Part shown: in pieces, positions 53,901-64,000 of the stretch
Numbering within the stretch: the stretch's first letter is position 1
Layout of the letters: each line of letters starts with the position of its first letter
Made by a program: the position numbers and the translations under genes
NCBI RefSeq assembly: GCF_050948175.1
Contig: NW_027490136.1
Location: forward strand, 1,178,001-1,242,000
Source: Xylocopa sonorina
Lineage: Eukaryota > Arthropoda > Insecta > Hymenoptera > Apidae
Length of the DNA stretch: 64,000 bases
Direction of reading: 5' to 3'
The notes under the pieces: generated by a model
Database searches by the model: none
Told to the model about the DNA's origin: nothing
The model's input: the letters and a program-made list of their open reading frames with translations, nothing else

Positions 53901-56900
53901 GTTTGCAGATGTCTACGTATCGTAGCAACAGTGTTCTAATGTTTCTTAAGACGCAATATCGCATCTCAATTCTATGTTTAATGATAAGTTATAACATTCA
54001 TTGCGAAGTGTCATGTATTCCTCGTACTCACTTCACAAGGATGTAAATGCGACACTTCCATGCTAGAAAATAGCGATTGCAGATGTCTACGTATCGTAGG
54101 AACAGAGTTCTAATGTTTCCTAAAACGCGATATCGCATCCCACTTCTATGTTTCATGATAAGATATAATATTCACTGCGAAGTGTCATGTATACCTCGTA
54201 CTCACATCACAAGAATGTAAGTGCGACACATCCATGCAAGGAAATAGCGTTGGCAGATGTCAACGTATATTAGCAATAGAGATCTAATGCTTCTCAAAAC
54301 GCGATATCGCATCTCATTCCTATGTTTCATGATAAGATATAATACTCATTGCGAAGTGTCATGTATACCTCGTATTCACTTCAAAAGAATGTAAATGCGA
54401 AACTTCCATGCTAGGAAATAGTGTTTGCAGATGTCTACGTATCGTAGCAATAATGTTCTAATGCTTCTTAAAACGCGATATCGCATTTCATTTCTACGTT
54501 TCGTAATAAGATATAATATTCATTGTGTAATGTTATGTATACCTCGTACTCACATCACAAGAATGTAAATGCGACACTTCCTTGCTAGGAAATAACGTTT
54601 CCAGATGACAAGGTATCGTATGAATGGAGTTCTAATGCTTCTTAAAACGAGATATCGCATCTCACTTCTCTGTTTCATGATAAGATATAACATTCATTGC
54701 GAAGTGTCATGTATACCTCGTATTCACTTCAAAAGAATGTAAATGCGACACTTCCATGCTAGGAAATAGCGTTTGCAAATGTCTACGTATCGTAGCAATA
54801 GAGTTCTAATTCATCTCAAAACGCACTATCGCACCTCACTTCTGTGTTTCATGATAAAATATAATATTAATTGCGAAGTGTCATGTATACCTCGTATTCA
54901 CTTCAAAAGAATGTAAATGCGACACTTCCATGCTAGGAAATAGCGTTTGCAGATGTCTACGTATCGTAGCAATGGAGTTCTAATGCTTCTTAAAACGAGA
55001 TGTCGCATTGCATTTATATGTTTCGTGATAAGATACAATATTCATTGTAGAGTGTTTTGTATACCTCGTATTCACTTCAAAAGAATGTAAATTAGACACT
55101 TCCATGCTAGGAAATAGCGTTTGCAGATGTCTACGTATCGTAGCATTAGAGTTCTAATGCTTCTTAAAACGCGATATGGCATTTCATTTCTATGTTTCGT
55201 AATAAGATATAATATTCATTGTGTAATGTTATGTATACCTCGTATTCACTTCAATGGAATGTAAGTGCGACATTTCCTTGGTAGGAAATAGAGTTCGCTG
55301 ATGTCTAAGTATATTAGCAAGAGAGTTCTAATGCTTCTCAAAACGCGATATAGCACTTCATTCCTATGTTTCATGATAAGATATAATATTCATTGTGGAG
55401 TGTCATGTGTACCTCGTATTCACTTCAAAAGAATGTAAATGCGACACTTCCTTGCTAGGAAATAGCGTTTCCAGATGACCAGGTATCGTATGAATGGAGT
55501 TCTAATACTTCTTAAAACGAGATATCGCATCCCATTTCTATGATTCGAGATAAGATATAATATTCATTGTGGAGTGTTATGTATACCTCGTATTCACTTC
55601 AAAAGAATGTAAATGGGACACTTCCTTGCTAGGAAATACCATTTGCAGATGTCTACGCATCGTAGCAATAGAGTTCTAGCGCTTCTTAAATCGCGATATC
55701 GCATCTCACTCCTACGTTTCGAGATAAGATATAATATTCATTGCGAAGTGTCATGTATGCCTCGTATTCACTTCAAAAGAATGTAAATGCGACACTTCCA
55801 TGCTAGGAAATAGCGTTTGCAGATGCCTACGTATCGTAGCGATAGAGTTCTGATGCATCTTAAAATGCGATATCGCATCTCACTTCTATGTTTCATGATA
55901 AGATATAATATTCATTGTGAAGTGTCATGTATACCCCGTACTCACATCACAAGAATGTAAATGCGACACTTCAATGCTAGGAAATAGCGTTTGCAGACGT
56001 CTACGTATCGTAGCAATAGAGTTCTAATTCATCTCAAAACGCGAGATCGCATCTCATTCCTATGTTTCACGATAAAGTATAATATTTATTGCGAATTGTC
56101 ATGTATACCTCGTATTCACTTCAAAAGAATGTAAATGCGACACTTCCATGCTAGGAAATAGCGTTTGCAGATGTCTACGTATCGTAGCAATAGAGTTCTA
56201 AAACTTCTTAGAACGCGATATCGCATCTCACTTCTATGTTTCATGATAAGATATAATATTCATTGCGAAGTGCCATGTATACCTCGTATTCACTTCACAA
56301 GAATGTAAATGCGACACTTCCTTCCCAGGAAATAGCGATTCCAGATATCTACGTATCGTAGCCATAGAGTTCTAATGCATCTTAAAACGCGATATCGCAA
56401 CTCATTTCTATGTTTCTTGATAAGATATAACATTAATTGCGAAGTGACATGTATAACTCGTATTCGCTTCAGAAGAATGTAAACGCGACACTTCCTTGCT
56501 AGGAAATAGCGTTTGCAGAAGTCTACGTATCGTAGCAATAGAGTTCTAATGCTTCTCAAGACGCGATATCGCATTTCATTTCTATGTTTCACGATAAGAT
56601 ATAATATTCATTGCGAAGTGTTACCTGCAGCTCGCATACACTTTAAATGAATGTAAATGCGACACTTTCTAGCTAGGAAATATCGTTTGCAGATGTCTAC
56701 GTATCAAAACAATAGAGTTCTAATGCTTCTTAAAACGAGATGTCGCATTTCGTATCTATGTTTCATGATAGGATATAACATTGATTGCGAAGTGACATGT
56801 ATAACTCGTATTCGCTTCAGAAGAATGTAAACGCGACACTTCCTTGCTAGGAAATAGCGTTTGCAGAAGTCTACGTATCGTAGCAATAGAGTTCTAATGC

Positions 56901-59210
56901 TTCTCAAGACGCGATATCGCATTTCATTTCTATGTTTCACGATAAGATATAATATTCATTGCGAAGTGTTACCTGCAGCTCGCATACACTTTAAATGAAT
57001 GTAAATGCGACACTTTCTAGCTAGGAAATATCGTTTGCAGATGTCTACGTATCAAAACAATAGAGTTCTAATGCTTCTTAAAACGAGATGTCGCATTTCG
57101 TATCTATGTTTCATGATTGGATATAACATTAATTGCGAAGTGACATGTATAACTCGTATTCGCTTCAGAAGAATGTAAACGCGACACTTCCTTGCTAGGA
57201 AATAGCGTTTGCAGAAGTCTACGTATCGTAGCAATAGAGTTCTAATGCTTCTCAAGACGCGATATCGCATTTCATTTCTATGTTTCACGATAAGATATAA
57301 TATTCATTGCGAAGTGTTACCTGCAGCTCGCATACACTTTAAATGAATGTAAATGCGACACTTTCTAGCTAGGAAATGCGTTTCCAGATGTCTAAGTATC
57401 GAAGCAACAGAGTTCTTATGCTTCTTAAAAAGCGATATGGCATCGCAGTTCTATGTTTCATGATAAGATATAATTATTCATTGCGAAGTGTTATGTATAC
57501 CTTGTCTACATTTCCAAAGAATGTAAATGCCACACATCCTTGCTAGGAAATATCGTTTCCAGATGCCTACATATCGAAGCAATAGAGTTGTATTGCTTCT
57601 TAAAACGCGATAACGCATTCCAGTTTTGTGTTTCACGATAAGATATAATATTCATTGCGAAGTGTTAGGTATACCTCGAATACGCTTCAAAAGAATGTAA
57701 ATGCCACACTTCCTTGCTAGGAAATGCGTTTCCAGATGTCTACGTATCGAAGCATTAGAGTTCTAATGCGCCTTAATACGCGATATCGCGTCTCATTTCT
57801 ATGTTTCACGATATGATATAAAATTCATTGTGAAGTGTATGCATACCACGTTTACACATCAAAAGAATGTAACACATTTCCTGGTGAGCACATTTCCTTC
57901 CTTGGAAATAGCGTTTCCAGATTGCTACGTATCGAAGCAATACAGTTCTAATGCTCCTTTAATCGCGATATCGCATCTCAATTCTATGTTGCATGGTAAG
58001 ATATAAAATTCACAGCGAAGTGTTATGTATAAGACGTATACACTTCAAATGAATATAAATGCCACACTTCCTTGCTAGGGAATAGCGTTTCCAGATTTCT
58101 GCGTATAGAAGCAATAGCGTTTTAATGCTTCTTAAAGCGCGATATCGCACCTCAGTTCTATGTTGTACGATAAGACATAATATTCATTGCGAAGTGTTAT
58201 GTATGCCTCGTCTAAACTTCAAAAGACTGTAAATGCCACACATCGTTGCTAGGAAATGCGTTTCCAGATATGTACGTATCGAAGCACTAGCATCTCATTT
58301 CTGTGTTTCATGATAAGATATAATATTCCTAGCGAAGTGTTATGTATACCTCGTCTGCACTTCAAAAGAATGTAAGTGCCACACTTCCTTGCTAGGAAAT
58401 GCATTTCCAGATGTCTACATATCGAAAAAATGAAGATCTAATGCTTCTTAAAACTCGATACCGCATCTCATTTCTATGTTTCATGGTAAGATATAATATT
58501 CATCGGGACGTGTTGCATACATCGTCTACACTTCAAAGGAATGAGAATGCCACGCATCCTTGCTAGGAAATGCGTTTTCAGATGTCTACGTATCGAAGCA
58601 ATGTATTTCTATTGCTTCCTAAAACGCGATATCGGATTTTATTTCTATGTTTAATGATAAGATATAATATTCATTGCGAAGTGTTATGTATACCTCGTCT
58701 ACACTTCAAAAGAATGCAAATGCCACACTTCTTGGCTAGGAAATTGCGTTTCTAGATGTCTACGCATCGAAGCAATAGATTTCTAACTCTTTATAAAACG
58801 CGATATCGCATATCAGTTCTAAGTCACATGATAAGATGTAATTTCAATGCAACGCGTTATTCCTTGCTACGGAATTTCGTTTCTATATCTGAAGGTTTAG
58901 AAGCAATAGAGTTCTAATGCTTCGTAAAACGCGGCTGCGCATCTTACTTCTATATTTCATGATAAGATGTAATATTCATAGCATCGCGTTATGTTTATCT
59001 GCTTCTGCACATGAATTGAGTGTGAACCCTACACTTTCTTGCCCGGGGATAGCGTTTTTAGATGTCCAGGTGCCGAAGCATTTAATTTGTCATGCTTCAT
59101 GCACCTCAATATCGCATTTCATATAAACAGTTGAAAGTAAGTTAGAAGGTTGTAAAGCTCTATGCATCGCATTATGCTTATCTGCTTTTGTGCTTTATAA
59201 TGCTCTGGGA
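50994..59210 (-). repeat. Satellite array 3, reverse-orientation monomers
   Basis: About 47 monomers on the minus strand. Local higher-order repeats are visible: three 348-bp dimers around 56430-57370 (marker TTACCTGCAGCTCGCATACA at 56618, 56966, 57314), and a five-monomer (870-bp) duplication seen as AATAACGTTTCCAGATGACA at 53721 and 54591. The right end (58770-59190) repeats, inverted, the degenerate left edge of all arrays. Frames at 53002, 56290-57288, 58570 and 58917 are repeat by-products. Confidence 0.92.
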
Positions 59211-59923
59211 TGTGAGAAGGTCCTCAACCATCCTTAACCCCCTAAAGAGAAGTCAAAAGTCCAGCGCCCCTGCAGGTGGGCCATGGGAGCGCGGCGCGCG
59301 AGGCGCTACGCAATTTAAATGATCAGGAGGATCCCCTCAGGGACACCCAAGGGGGCGAGAAGAGGAAATCGCCGAAATCCACTGATCGATGGATCCGAAC
59401 AATACCGAAGCCTACAGCCCACTCCACCAGGGAGCCCCGAGGAGGATGCAGGAGACCCGAGGACCACCAGCGAATTCAAGGAACCTGAAGAAGACTTGTA
59501 TATTGACCTGAATAGACCTTGTATATTGTATCTTATATCGTGAAGCGAGTTATGATACCCGGTAATTTGCGGCGTGTTGCGTAGTTTCCCGTAGCCCTTG
59601 TTAGTTAAACCCACGTCGAGACCATAAATAAACATGCCGTGACTTCAGTATCTCGCGACCTGAGTGTGTGTACTTGGCTAGGCGTAGTCGAGAAGAGGAG
59701 CATTTCGAAGTTTCAAGGGTTGTTCCGCCCCAGGGTTCCCGGGGTCGTGTAGTCTATCCCTTTGCTACTTTCTGAGCAGCTCGCGCCCAAGAAAAGTTGT
59801 ACGTGAGCGGATACCTTGGAACGATAGATCGCTTTAGATTAAAGTACGTTTTACACCTTAAAGCATTTAGATAATTAACCCCTTCGAGTTTCCCTGACTT
59901 ACTATATATAGGTTTCCGTCACA
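59211..59923 (-). mobile_element. Solo-LTR-like unit LTR-A, inverted copy 4
   Basis: Reverse complement of the other copies: TGTGAGAAGG at 59211 is the 3' end, and CCGTCACA at 59916-59923 is the 5' end. It pairs with copy 3 as an inverted arm (48305 and 59923 sum to 108228, the same sum as the X segment ends). Frames at 59276-59635 are LTR by-products. Confidence 0.6.
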
Positions 59924-60898
59924 ACTAATAGGAACCATCACTTTACATAGATATATAGAACACACACAGTTTTAAACGTAGAATTGAGAATTTGAGAACT
60001 TACTTTGAAACGTTAGTAGTGAGGAATTCCATCGGATTTCATAGAAATTCAGAACTTACTTGCTATGAAACATAGGCAGATAAGGGCCATCGCGTTGCTT
60101 AGAACTTTAGAACTTGCTTACTTCAACAAAGATTTCTATTGGCTTCGTCCGTTCTTTTAGAAGAGTTTTTGATAAACCACATACTTTTCACGCTTCTGAT
60201 ATCTTTGAAAGTTCGCGAGATGTAATCGTTTTAGTTTTAAAATGATTACTTAGTGTGGATTATTATTTAGTAACTCGCTCATAAACGAGTCTGCATAGGA
60301 TTTAATCCATAAGTTTTTAAGCCTGGAATTTATGCAGTTATTTGTTATTCACTTATTGCTTAAACGACAAAGATTCTGACCACTTCAAAATGGTTGACTT
60401 TCATCAATTTTCTTAAAAATTGAAATACTGCCCAACTGCTTGCACTAAAGACTGTAATTAAAGCTTTCGAAACATTTTACCTCTTATAGATGAATTCTGG
60501 AATTGAAATTGAATGTTTGACTTTTCTAACTCCTGTTTAGACATCTTTCTATTGGAATGTTCAAGTATTTTTCATATTCGTAATTATTAAAAATGTTTTA
60601 CTTGATTCTTTAATTTAATATTTAGAATTTTCTGAGAAATATTTTTTATCGTAATGAACTATATAATTGCAATTATAATTCTTTATGAAATAATAATAAC
60701 AGAAAGGTATGTATCCATTCGTGTAGTTTTGTAAAGAGTATTTAATCTTATTATCTAAAATGAAACATTGAGATCTGTTTACAATCTAATGGAATTTAAT
60801 TACCTTTTGATTCAAATTCACAATGATAATCTTCCATAGTTCAACAATTTTGTGAGCTGTCCTCAGGAATCCGCAGCTCAGTACTTATAAAATGAACG
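59924..60898. repeat. Duplicated flank of segment X, inverted copy 4
   Basis: Reverse complement of 47330-48304, full-length form. Satellite relics here are seen in the forward sense (around 59985-60110). Confidence 0.75.
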
Positions 60899-61387
60899 AC
60901 ACAAAAGACAGCCTAACCAAACGTATTCGAACCGATTTTTCAATACTAATCTTATCATGTTTAACTTATGCTGCAAGCTATTGAAATGCCCTTCGAAAAG
61001 TGTTTATTCACAGTGAAGTAAACGGTAAGTATTACGCCTTCCACCACTGTTTACCATACGTATGTTTCATTTACTATCAAAACCGTGAGTATTATCTCCT
61101 TTCTTTACTTTTAGTAACCTTCAATGCCTTCATGTTACAGATCGTTAAACTTGCTTTAAAATGCTCTATCATATTACGGAAGAATGGACATACCAATTAA
61201 TTTTAAAAAATGAAGGTAACCTTCATATGTCCAACATAACTCCACTTACAAAAAAACTATTTTCATCAACGGATGGCCCCTTTGTACTGTGCAATTTTAT
61301 ATTAGCAAAAACTTCTATGAAACTTATAGTTTCGTGGATATCTGAGGTGCTAATTATTACTGCCCCACCCTGTATATTGTTACGGAT

Positions 61388-61681
61388 GTGTCCAACAAGG
61401 CAACGATGAACAGAGTTAAATTTAATATTATGATGTTTATTATTTTACTCATAGTATATTTGTTTTTCTGGAATTTTGCCAAAAAACAATGTTCACGATG
61501 TCGACAGATGAATATATTTGCCTTAGGATTACAAGAGCCAACAATTTCGAAAGTAGAATATTTCTTTACTTCGCTAACCGAATCATTGCAAACGTTAAGT
61601 AAAGTGCGTGCCTTTCAAAACAGTCAGATGCAAATTACGATACAACGTTTCCAAGAAATGGTACGTGCCACTGTTTTTTAA
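61388..61681 (+). CDS. Hypothetical 97-residue membrane-anchored frame in segment X, copy 3
   Basis: Predicted topology is a short basic N-terminus, one membrane segment (FNIMMFIILLIVYLFFW), a CSRC motif and a long helix ending FQEM before GTACGT. Against the copy at 509-808 there is one replacement (Gly for Glu) and one or two silent changes. Splicing from GTACGT in phase 0 to an AAG near 61782 would fuse it in frame to the 120-residue coiled-coil frame, but the pyrimidine tract before that acceptor is poor. No homologous family comes to mind. It could equally be a conserved stretch of a non-coding duplicate. Confidence 0.3.
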   Translation: MSNKATMNRVKFNIMMFIILLIVYLFFWNFAKKQCSRCRQMNIFALGLQEPTISKVEYFFTSLTESLQTLSKVRAFQNSQMQITIQRFQEMVRATVF

Positions 61682-61770
61682 TTTCCGTTTATTTAATCAA
61701 AGGAAATTTAATTGAAATATCCGCAAAATTTGAGGACAAAAAGTTATTGTAATTTTACGCAACATATATC

Positions 61771-62133
61771 ATGGTGATAAAGGATAAGTATACGGAACTG
61801 AAAATGGAAAGTAGCGAGCAGAAAAAGAAACTGATGGAGCTACAAAGTAGATTGATACATCCGTCAAATGATGATTCTAGTTTAATAAAATCTGTTAATC
61901 AAAGAACTATTGCAAAAATCAAGTATAATCAATATTACTTCTGCTCAAAGGCTATAATAGAATTGGACCGAAATGGGTACAAAACAGGCCATTATATCTA
62001 TACGTTCTATTCTATGCAAAGGCAAATATTTCAAAGAGAAAAGATGTGTTACTTACAAATTACTTATGTTCCTAGATATCTCACTAATTCAGGCTTCTTG
62101 TCTTGCAGAACTAATCATTCATTTAACATGTAA
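61771..62133 (+). CDS. Hypothetical 120-residue coiled-coil frame in segment X, copy 3
   Basis: Open from ATG to TAA. The N-terminal 30 residues are Lys/Glu-rich with leucine spacing suggestive of a coiled coil; the rest is Tyr/Ile/Phe-rich without recognised motifs. The copy at 57-419 is equally long with six replacements, and copy 2 is truncated. Strong acceptor-like sequences inside its 3' part (TTATGTTCCTAG near 62073, TTCTTGTCTTGCAG near 62108) suggest exons may start there, so the frame as drawn may not be the true coding unit. Confidence 0.25.
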   Translation: MVIKDKYTELKMESSEQKKKLMELQSRLIHPSNDDSSLIKSVNQRTIAKIKYNQYYFCSKAIIELDRNGYKTGHYIYTFYSMQRQIFQREKMCYLQITYVPRYLTNSGFLSCRTNHSFNM

Positions 62134-62190
62134 AGGGGTCCAAAAATAGTAAAAGATTTCTATATTTCATAGCCTCACTTGATACGTCGA

Positions 62191-62823
62191 TTGGATCACG
62201 TAAAATATCGGACATTAATTGCATGTATATCTTCAGACTTTAAATATATAATTGCAACAACATATTTAATAGCGTTTTAATAACATTTTTCTAATTGTTT
62301 ATATCTATGTCTAATAAATATATATTAATCGAATAAGTTGCTTTACCAAAGAATAAAAGTATCTGAGGCTTACAAATCGGAGCATTACATTACAAACGTG
62401 CATCACATATATAATATTACATGTAACAAAAGATGAAGACCAAAAAGATCGTACATAAGTTGAATCCACAATGCGGTCATAGAGATACAGAAACGGCAAA
62501 AATTCCAAACAATAATTTAAAAAATTCAAAAAGGGGGGAGTGAAAATCCATCTCCTTGACGATGATAAGGAACAAGTCTGCCTCATGCACTACAATATCC
62601 CAAACAGCCAGCGATTGGCACGCCAATGACAACGGATGGAACGAAATCCGTAACAGAACTGTGCTAAGAAAGTTCTCCTACTCAGCTTTCGAAATGGCAT
62701 ACTGTTAGTACTGGGGCGGCATTCGTATCACGGCACTATTAAAGCACCGAGATATAGCACACGGGCTACACGGCCGTGACAATGACACTATCAGCTCACC
62801 ATAGCTACACGCGTGGTTGTGGC
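62191..62823. other. Single-copy spacer between segment X and flank Z
   Basis: Bases up to 62237 are the inverted counterpart of 45991-46038. From 62238 the sequence occurs nowhere else in the window. It is AT-rich to about 62520, has a GGGGGG run near 62535, then mixed composition. The 91-residue minus-strand frame (62311-62586) has no supporting feature. I see nothing recognisable. It may show what lay beside flank Z before the junction at 10031 was made. Confidence 0.5.
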
Positions 62824-63668
62824 GTAGGCTGACATTTACTAATGGGGAAGCTGTTTCCATAAAAATTATAAGCAAATATGAAAAATGACTAAACTGTGCT
62901 ATTTATTTATTTTGATTCCAATATAGATACACCGGCACAAAACAAAGATATAAGAACTCGATTTTATTATTTTCTATAAACTAGCTCGATAGGGCGATTT
63001 TTTCCATAAAGTCGATAATTACTTTGTCATAAAAATATATACACTTATTTTATATATATTTTCTTCAATTTATTGTTACAAATTCATGCAATTGAGGGTT
63101 ACACTAAATACGATGAGAGCATGTTATTTCAAAAATTACACAAGGCGAAGTTAGGGACGCAACAGCATGAATTTTTATTTTATAAGTAATATTTTTTTTA
63201 TAAATAATATTTTTAGTCTATGATGGATTGAAAGAAATATATACGACTCGCTCAATAACTATAAATATAGGAAAACGACCATCAAAATGTCTATCAATAG
63301 TCAAATGCTGAACATCTACTGACATCTAACGGTTCTAATTTGTATGAAAGCACAGGTTCCCCATTGCCAAATGTGATCCTGCGTCATTGCTGAGGAGATT
63401 CATGAATGGAGCGATGATACGCGTGTCACCATGGTGCTGGTGCTGCGCGATTCGCTTGTCTAGAACGTGCTGGTAACACGTTCTGGCATTTTAGTTAACG
63501 AATCCGGTCACAGATGACTACGAATCAGTTGACACTCCTCGGAAGTGGCAATATAGTGCCGGCATGGTGTCGCTACCATCTTGCCGTTTGTTATCTGGGA
63601 TGCTTTTTAGTGCATTATTCGGAATTGAATTTGAACACATAGCTACTTAATCGCAAATTTGTATGTAC
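62824..63668. repeat. Duplicated flank Z, inverted copy 2
   Basis: Reverse complement of 9187-10031 with scattered substitutions (coordinates sum to 72855). It retains the AGAACGTG/CACGTTCT dyad (63462-63484) and the GTAC target duplication next to LTR-B. Confidence 0.7.
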
Positions 63669-64000
63669 TGTGACGTGGTGACGTCACAAGGCTCGCTCAC
63701 CCCCCCTGCTTCGGTTAGACTAGCTTCGCAGATCACCACCCATGCGAGAAGCGCGACACGGACCATTGCGATAGCTGTATTTGCGAGGAGCGTGAAATAC
63801 ACGATGGTAGAACCCCCCCCCCCCCCCGTTCGTTTCTCTCTCTCCGTTCGACGGATAAGACTGGCGAGCTGATGGAAGAAGCGACCCGTAAGACGCCTCT
63901 TCGGCGGATAATAAGACCGCAGGTTCGCGGAAGGGCTGTGCGCCGAGGTAGCGTGACGGGCTCGACGGTGGAGGAGTCGGGAAGTGAAGAAGAAGAGACC
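63669..64000 (-). mobile_element. LTR-B, inverted partial copy 3 (runs off window)
   Basis: Starts at TGTGACGTGGTGACGTCACA, the reverse complement of the LTR-B 3' end at 9167-9186, and follows it to the window edge. A homopolymer of about 15 C near 63813 corresponds to a 7-G run near 9031. The frame at 63663-63872 is an LTR by-product. Confidence 0.75.

Larger units (their letters stand above)
60892..62190 (+). pseudogene. Gene-like segment X, copy 3 (most intact, inverted)
   Basis: An ATG at 60892 opens a 30-codon frame with a hydrophobic end (FSILILSCLTYAAS). A TGA at 60982-60984 interrupts it, and the same frame then continues to GTAAGT at 61025-61030. With an acceptor at TTTACTTTTAG (61114) the frame would continue through TFNAFMLQIVKLALKC. 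Only this copy has the AG. Further on lie the membrane-anchored frame (61388-61681), a GTACGT donor-like site, and the 120-residue frame (61771-62133). I infer a former multi-exon gene whose family I cannot identify. The TGA is shared by all three copies, so the full gene was already broken, or this upstream frame was never coding, before the duplications. Confidence 0.35.

Noticed and set aside
40326..57288. Frames of 62-100 residues on the minus strand in arrays 2 and 3 resembling one protein family
   Set aside because: Same explanation: the reading frame of the 174-bp repeat (58 codons) stays open by chance across neighbouring monomers.
62311..62586. 91-residue minus-strand frame as a gene
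   Set aside because: Single-copy AT-rich spacer, no motif, no splice or promoter context.
1..64000. Telomeric repeats (TTAGG or TTAGGG tracts) to support a chromosome end
   Set aside because: No tandem tract of either motif was seen on either strand.

Overview
The window looks like heterochromatin from an animal nuclear genome, most likely an insect. The basis is AT-rich non-coding DNA, an insect-style piggyBac-like insertion, and gypsy-like solo LTRs with TGTGACG...CGTCACA ends. I cannot name the species. I recognise no conserved cellular gene, no RNA gene and no telomeric repeat. Roughly 46 of 64 kb is one tandem satellite with a monomer of about 174 bp (171-bp variants occur). Almost every open reading frame in the satellite is a by-product of the repeat.

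Layout. Three satellite arrays (2866-6938, 11764-44678, 49055-59190) are separated by mosaic blocks built from a few duplicated parts. Part X is an unrecognised gene-like segment (1-1290, 46039-47329, and inverted 60899-62190). Its downstream flank (1291-2108, 10032-11006, 47330-48304, inverted 59924-60898) contains worn-down satellite monomers. LTR-A is a 713-737 bp LTR-like unit at 2109-2845, 11007-11743, 48305-49034 and inverted 59211-59923; it always abuts satellite. Flank Y is at 6939-7826 and 44679-45566. LTR-B is a complete 1360-bp solo LTR with a GTAC target duplication at 7827-9186, a truncated copy at 45567-45990 and an inverted partial copy at 63669-64000. Flank Z is at 9187-10031 and inverted at 62824-63668. 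The window is therefore a tandem and inverted series of a macro-unit: X, flank, LTR-A, satellite, Y, LTR-B, Z.

Each array contains exactly one major strand switch: forward monomers on the left, reverse monomers on the right, with junctions near 5052, 39110 and 50994. The arrays are thus large fold-back structures. Array 3 is also enclosed by inverted X/LTR-A arms, giving a palindrome from about 45991 to 62237. In array 2 the monomers are ordered into nested higher-order repeats: 348-bp dimers, a 9-monomer unit of 1563 bp, a 10-monomer unit of 1737 bp, and a 6426-bp super-unit (1563+1737+1563+1563) present twice in tandem with only rare differences. Array edges are old and degenerate and the core is homogenised, the pattern expected from unequal exchange or break-induced amplification. 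A 936-bp piggyBac-like element with TTAA target sites and a broken transposase start sits in the left part of array 2.

The most notable result is this combination of alpha-satellite-like nested organisation, internal strand inversion and recurrent mosaic flanks. It suggests a centromeric, pericentromeric or subtelomeric satellite domain. Chromosomal position and the correctness of the assembly cannot be judged from this sequence alone.
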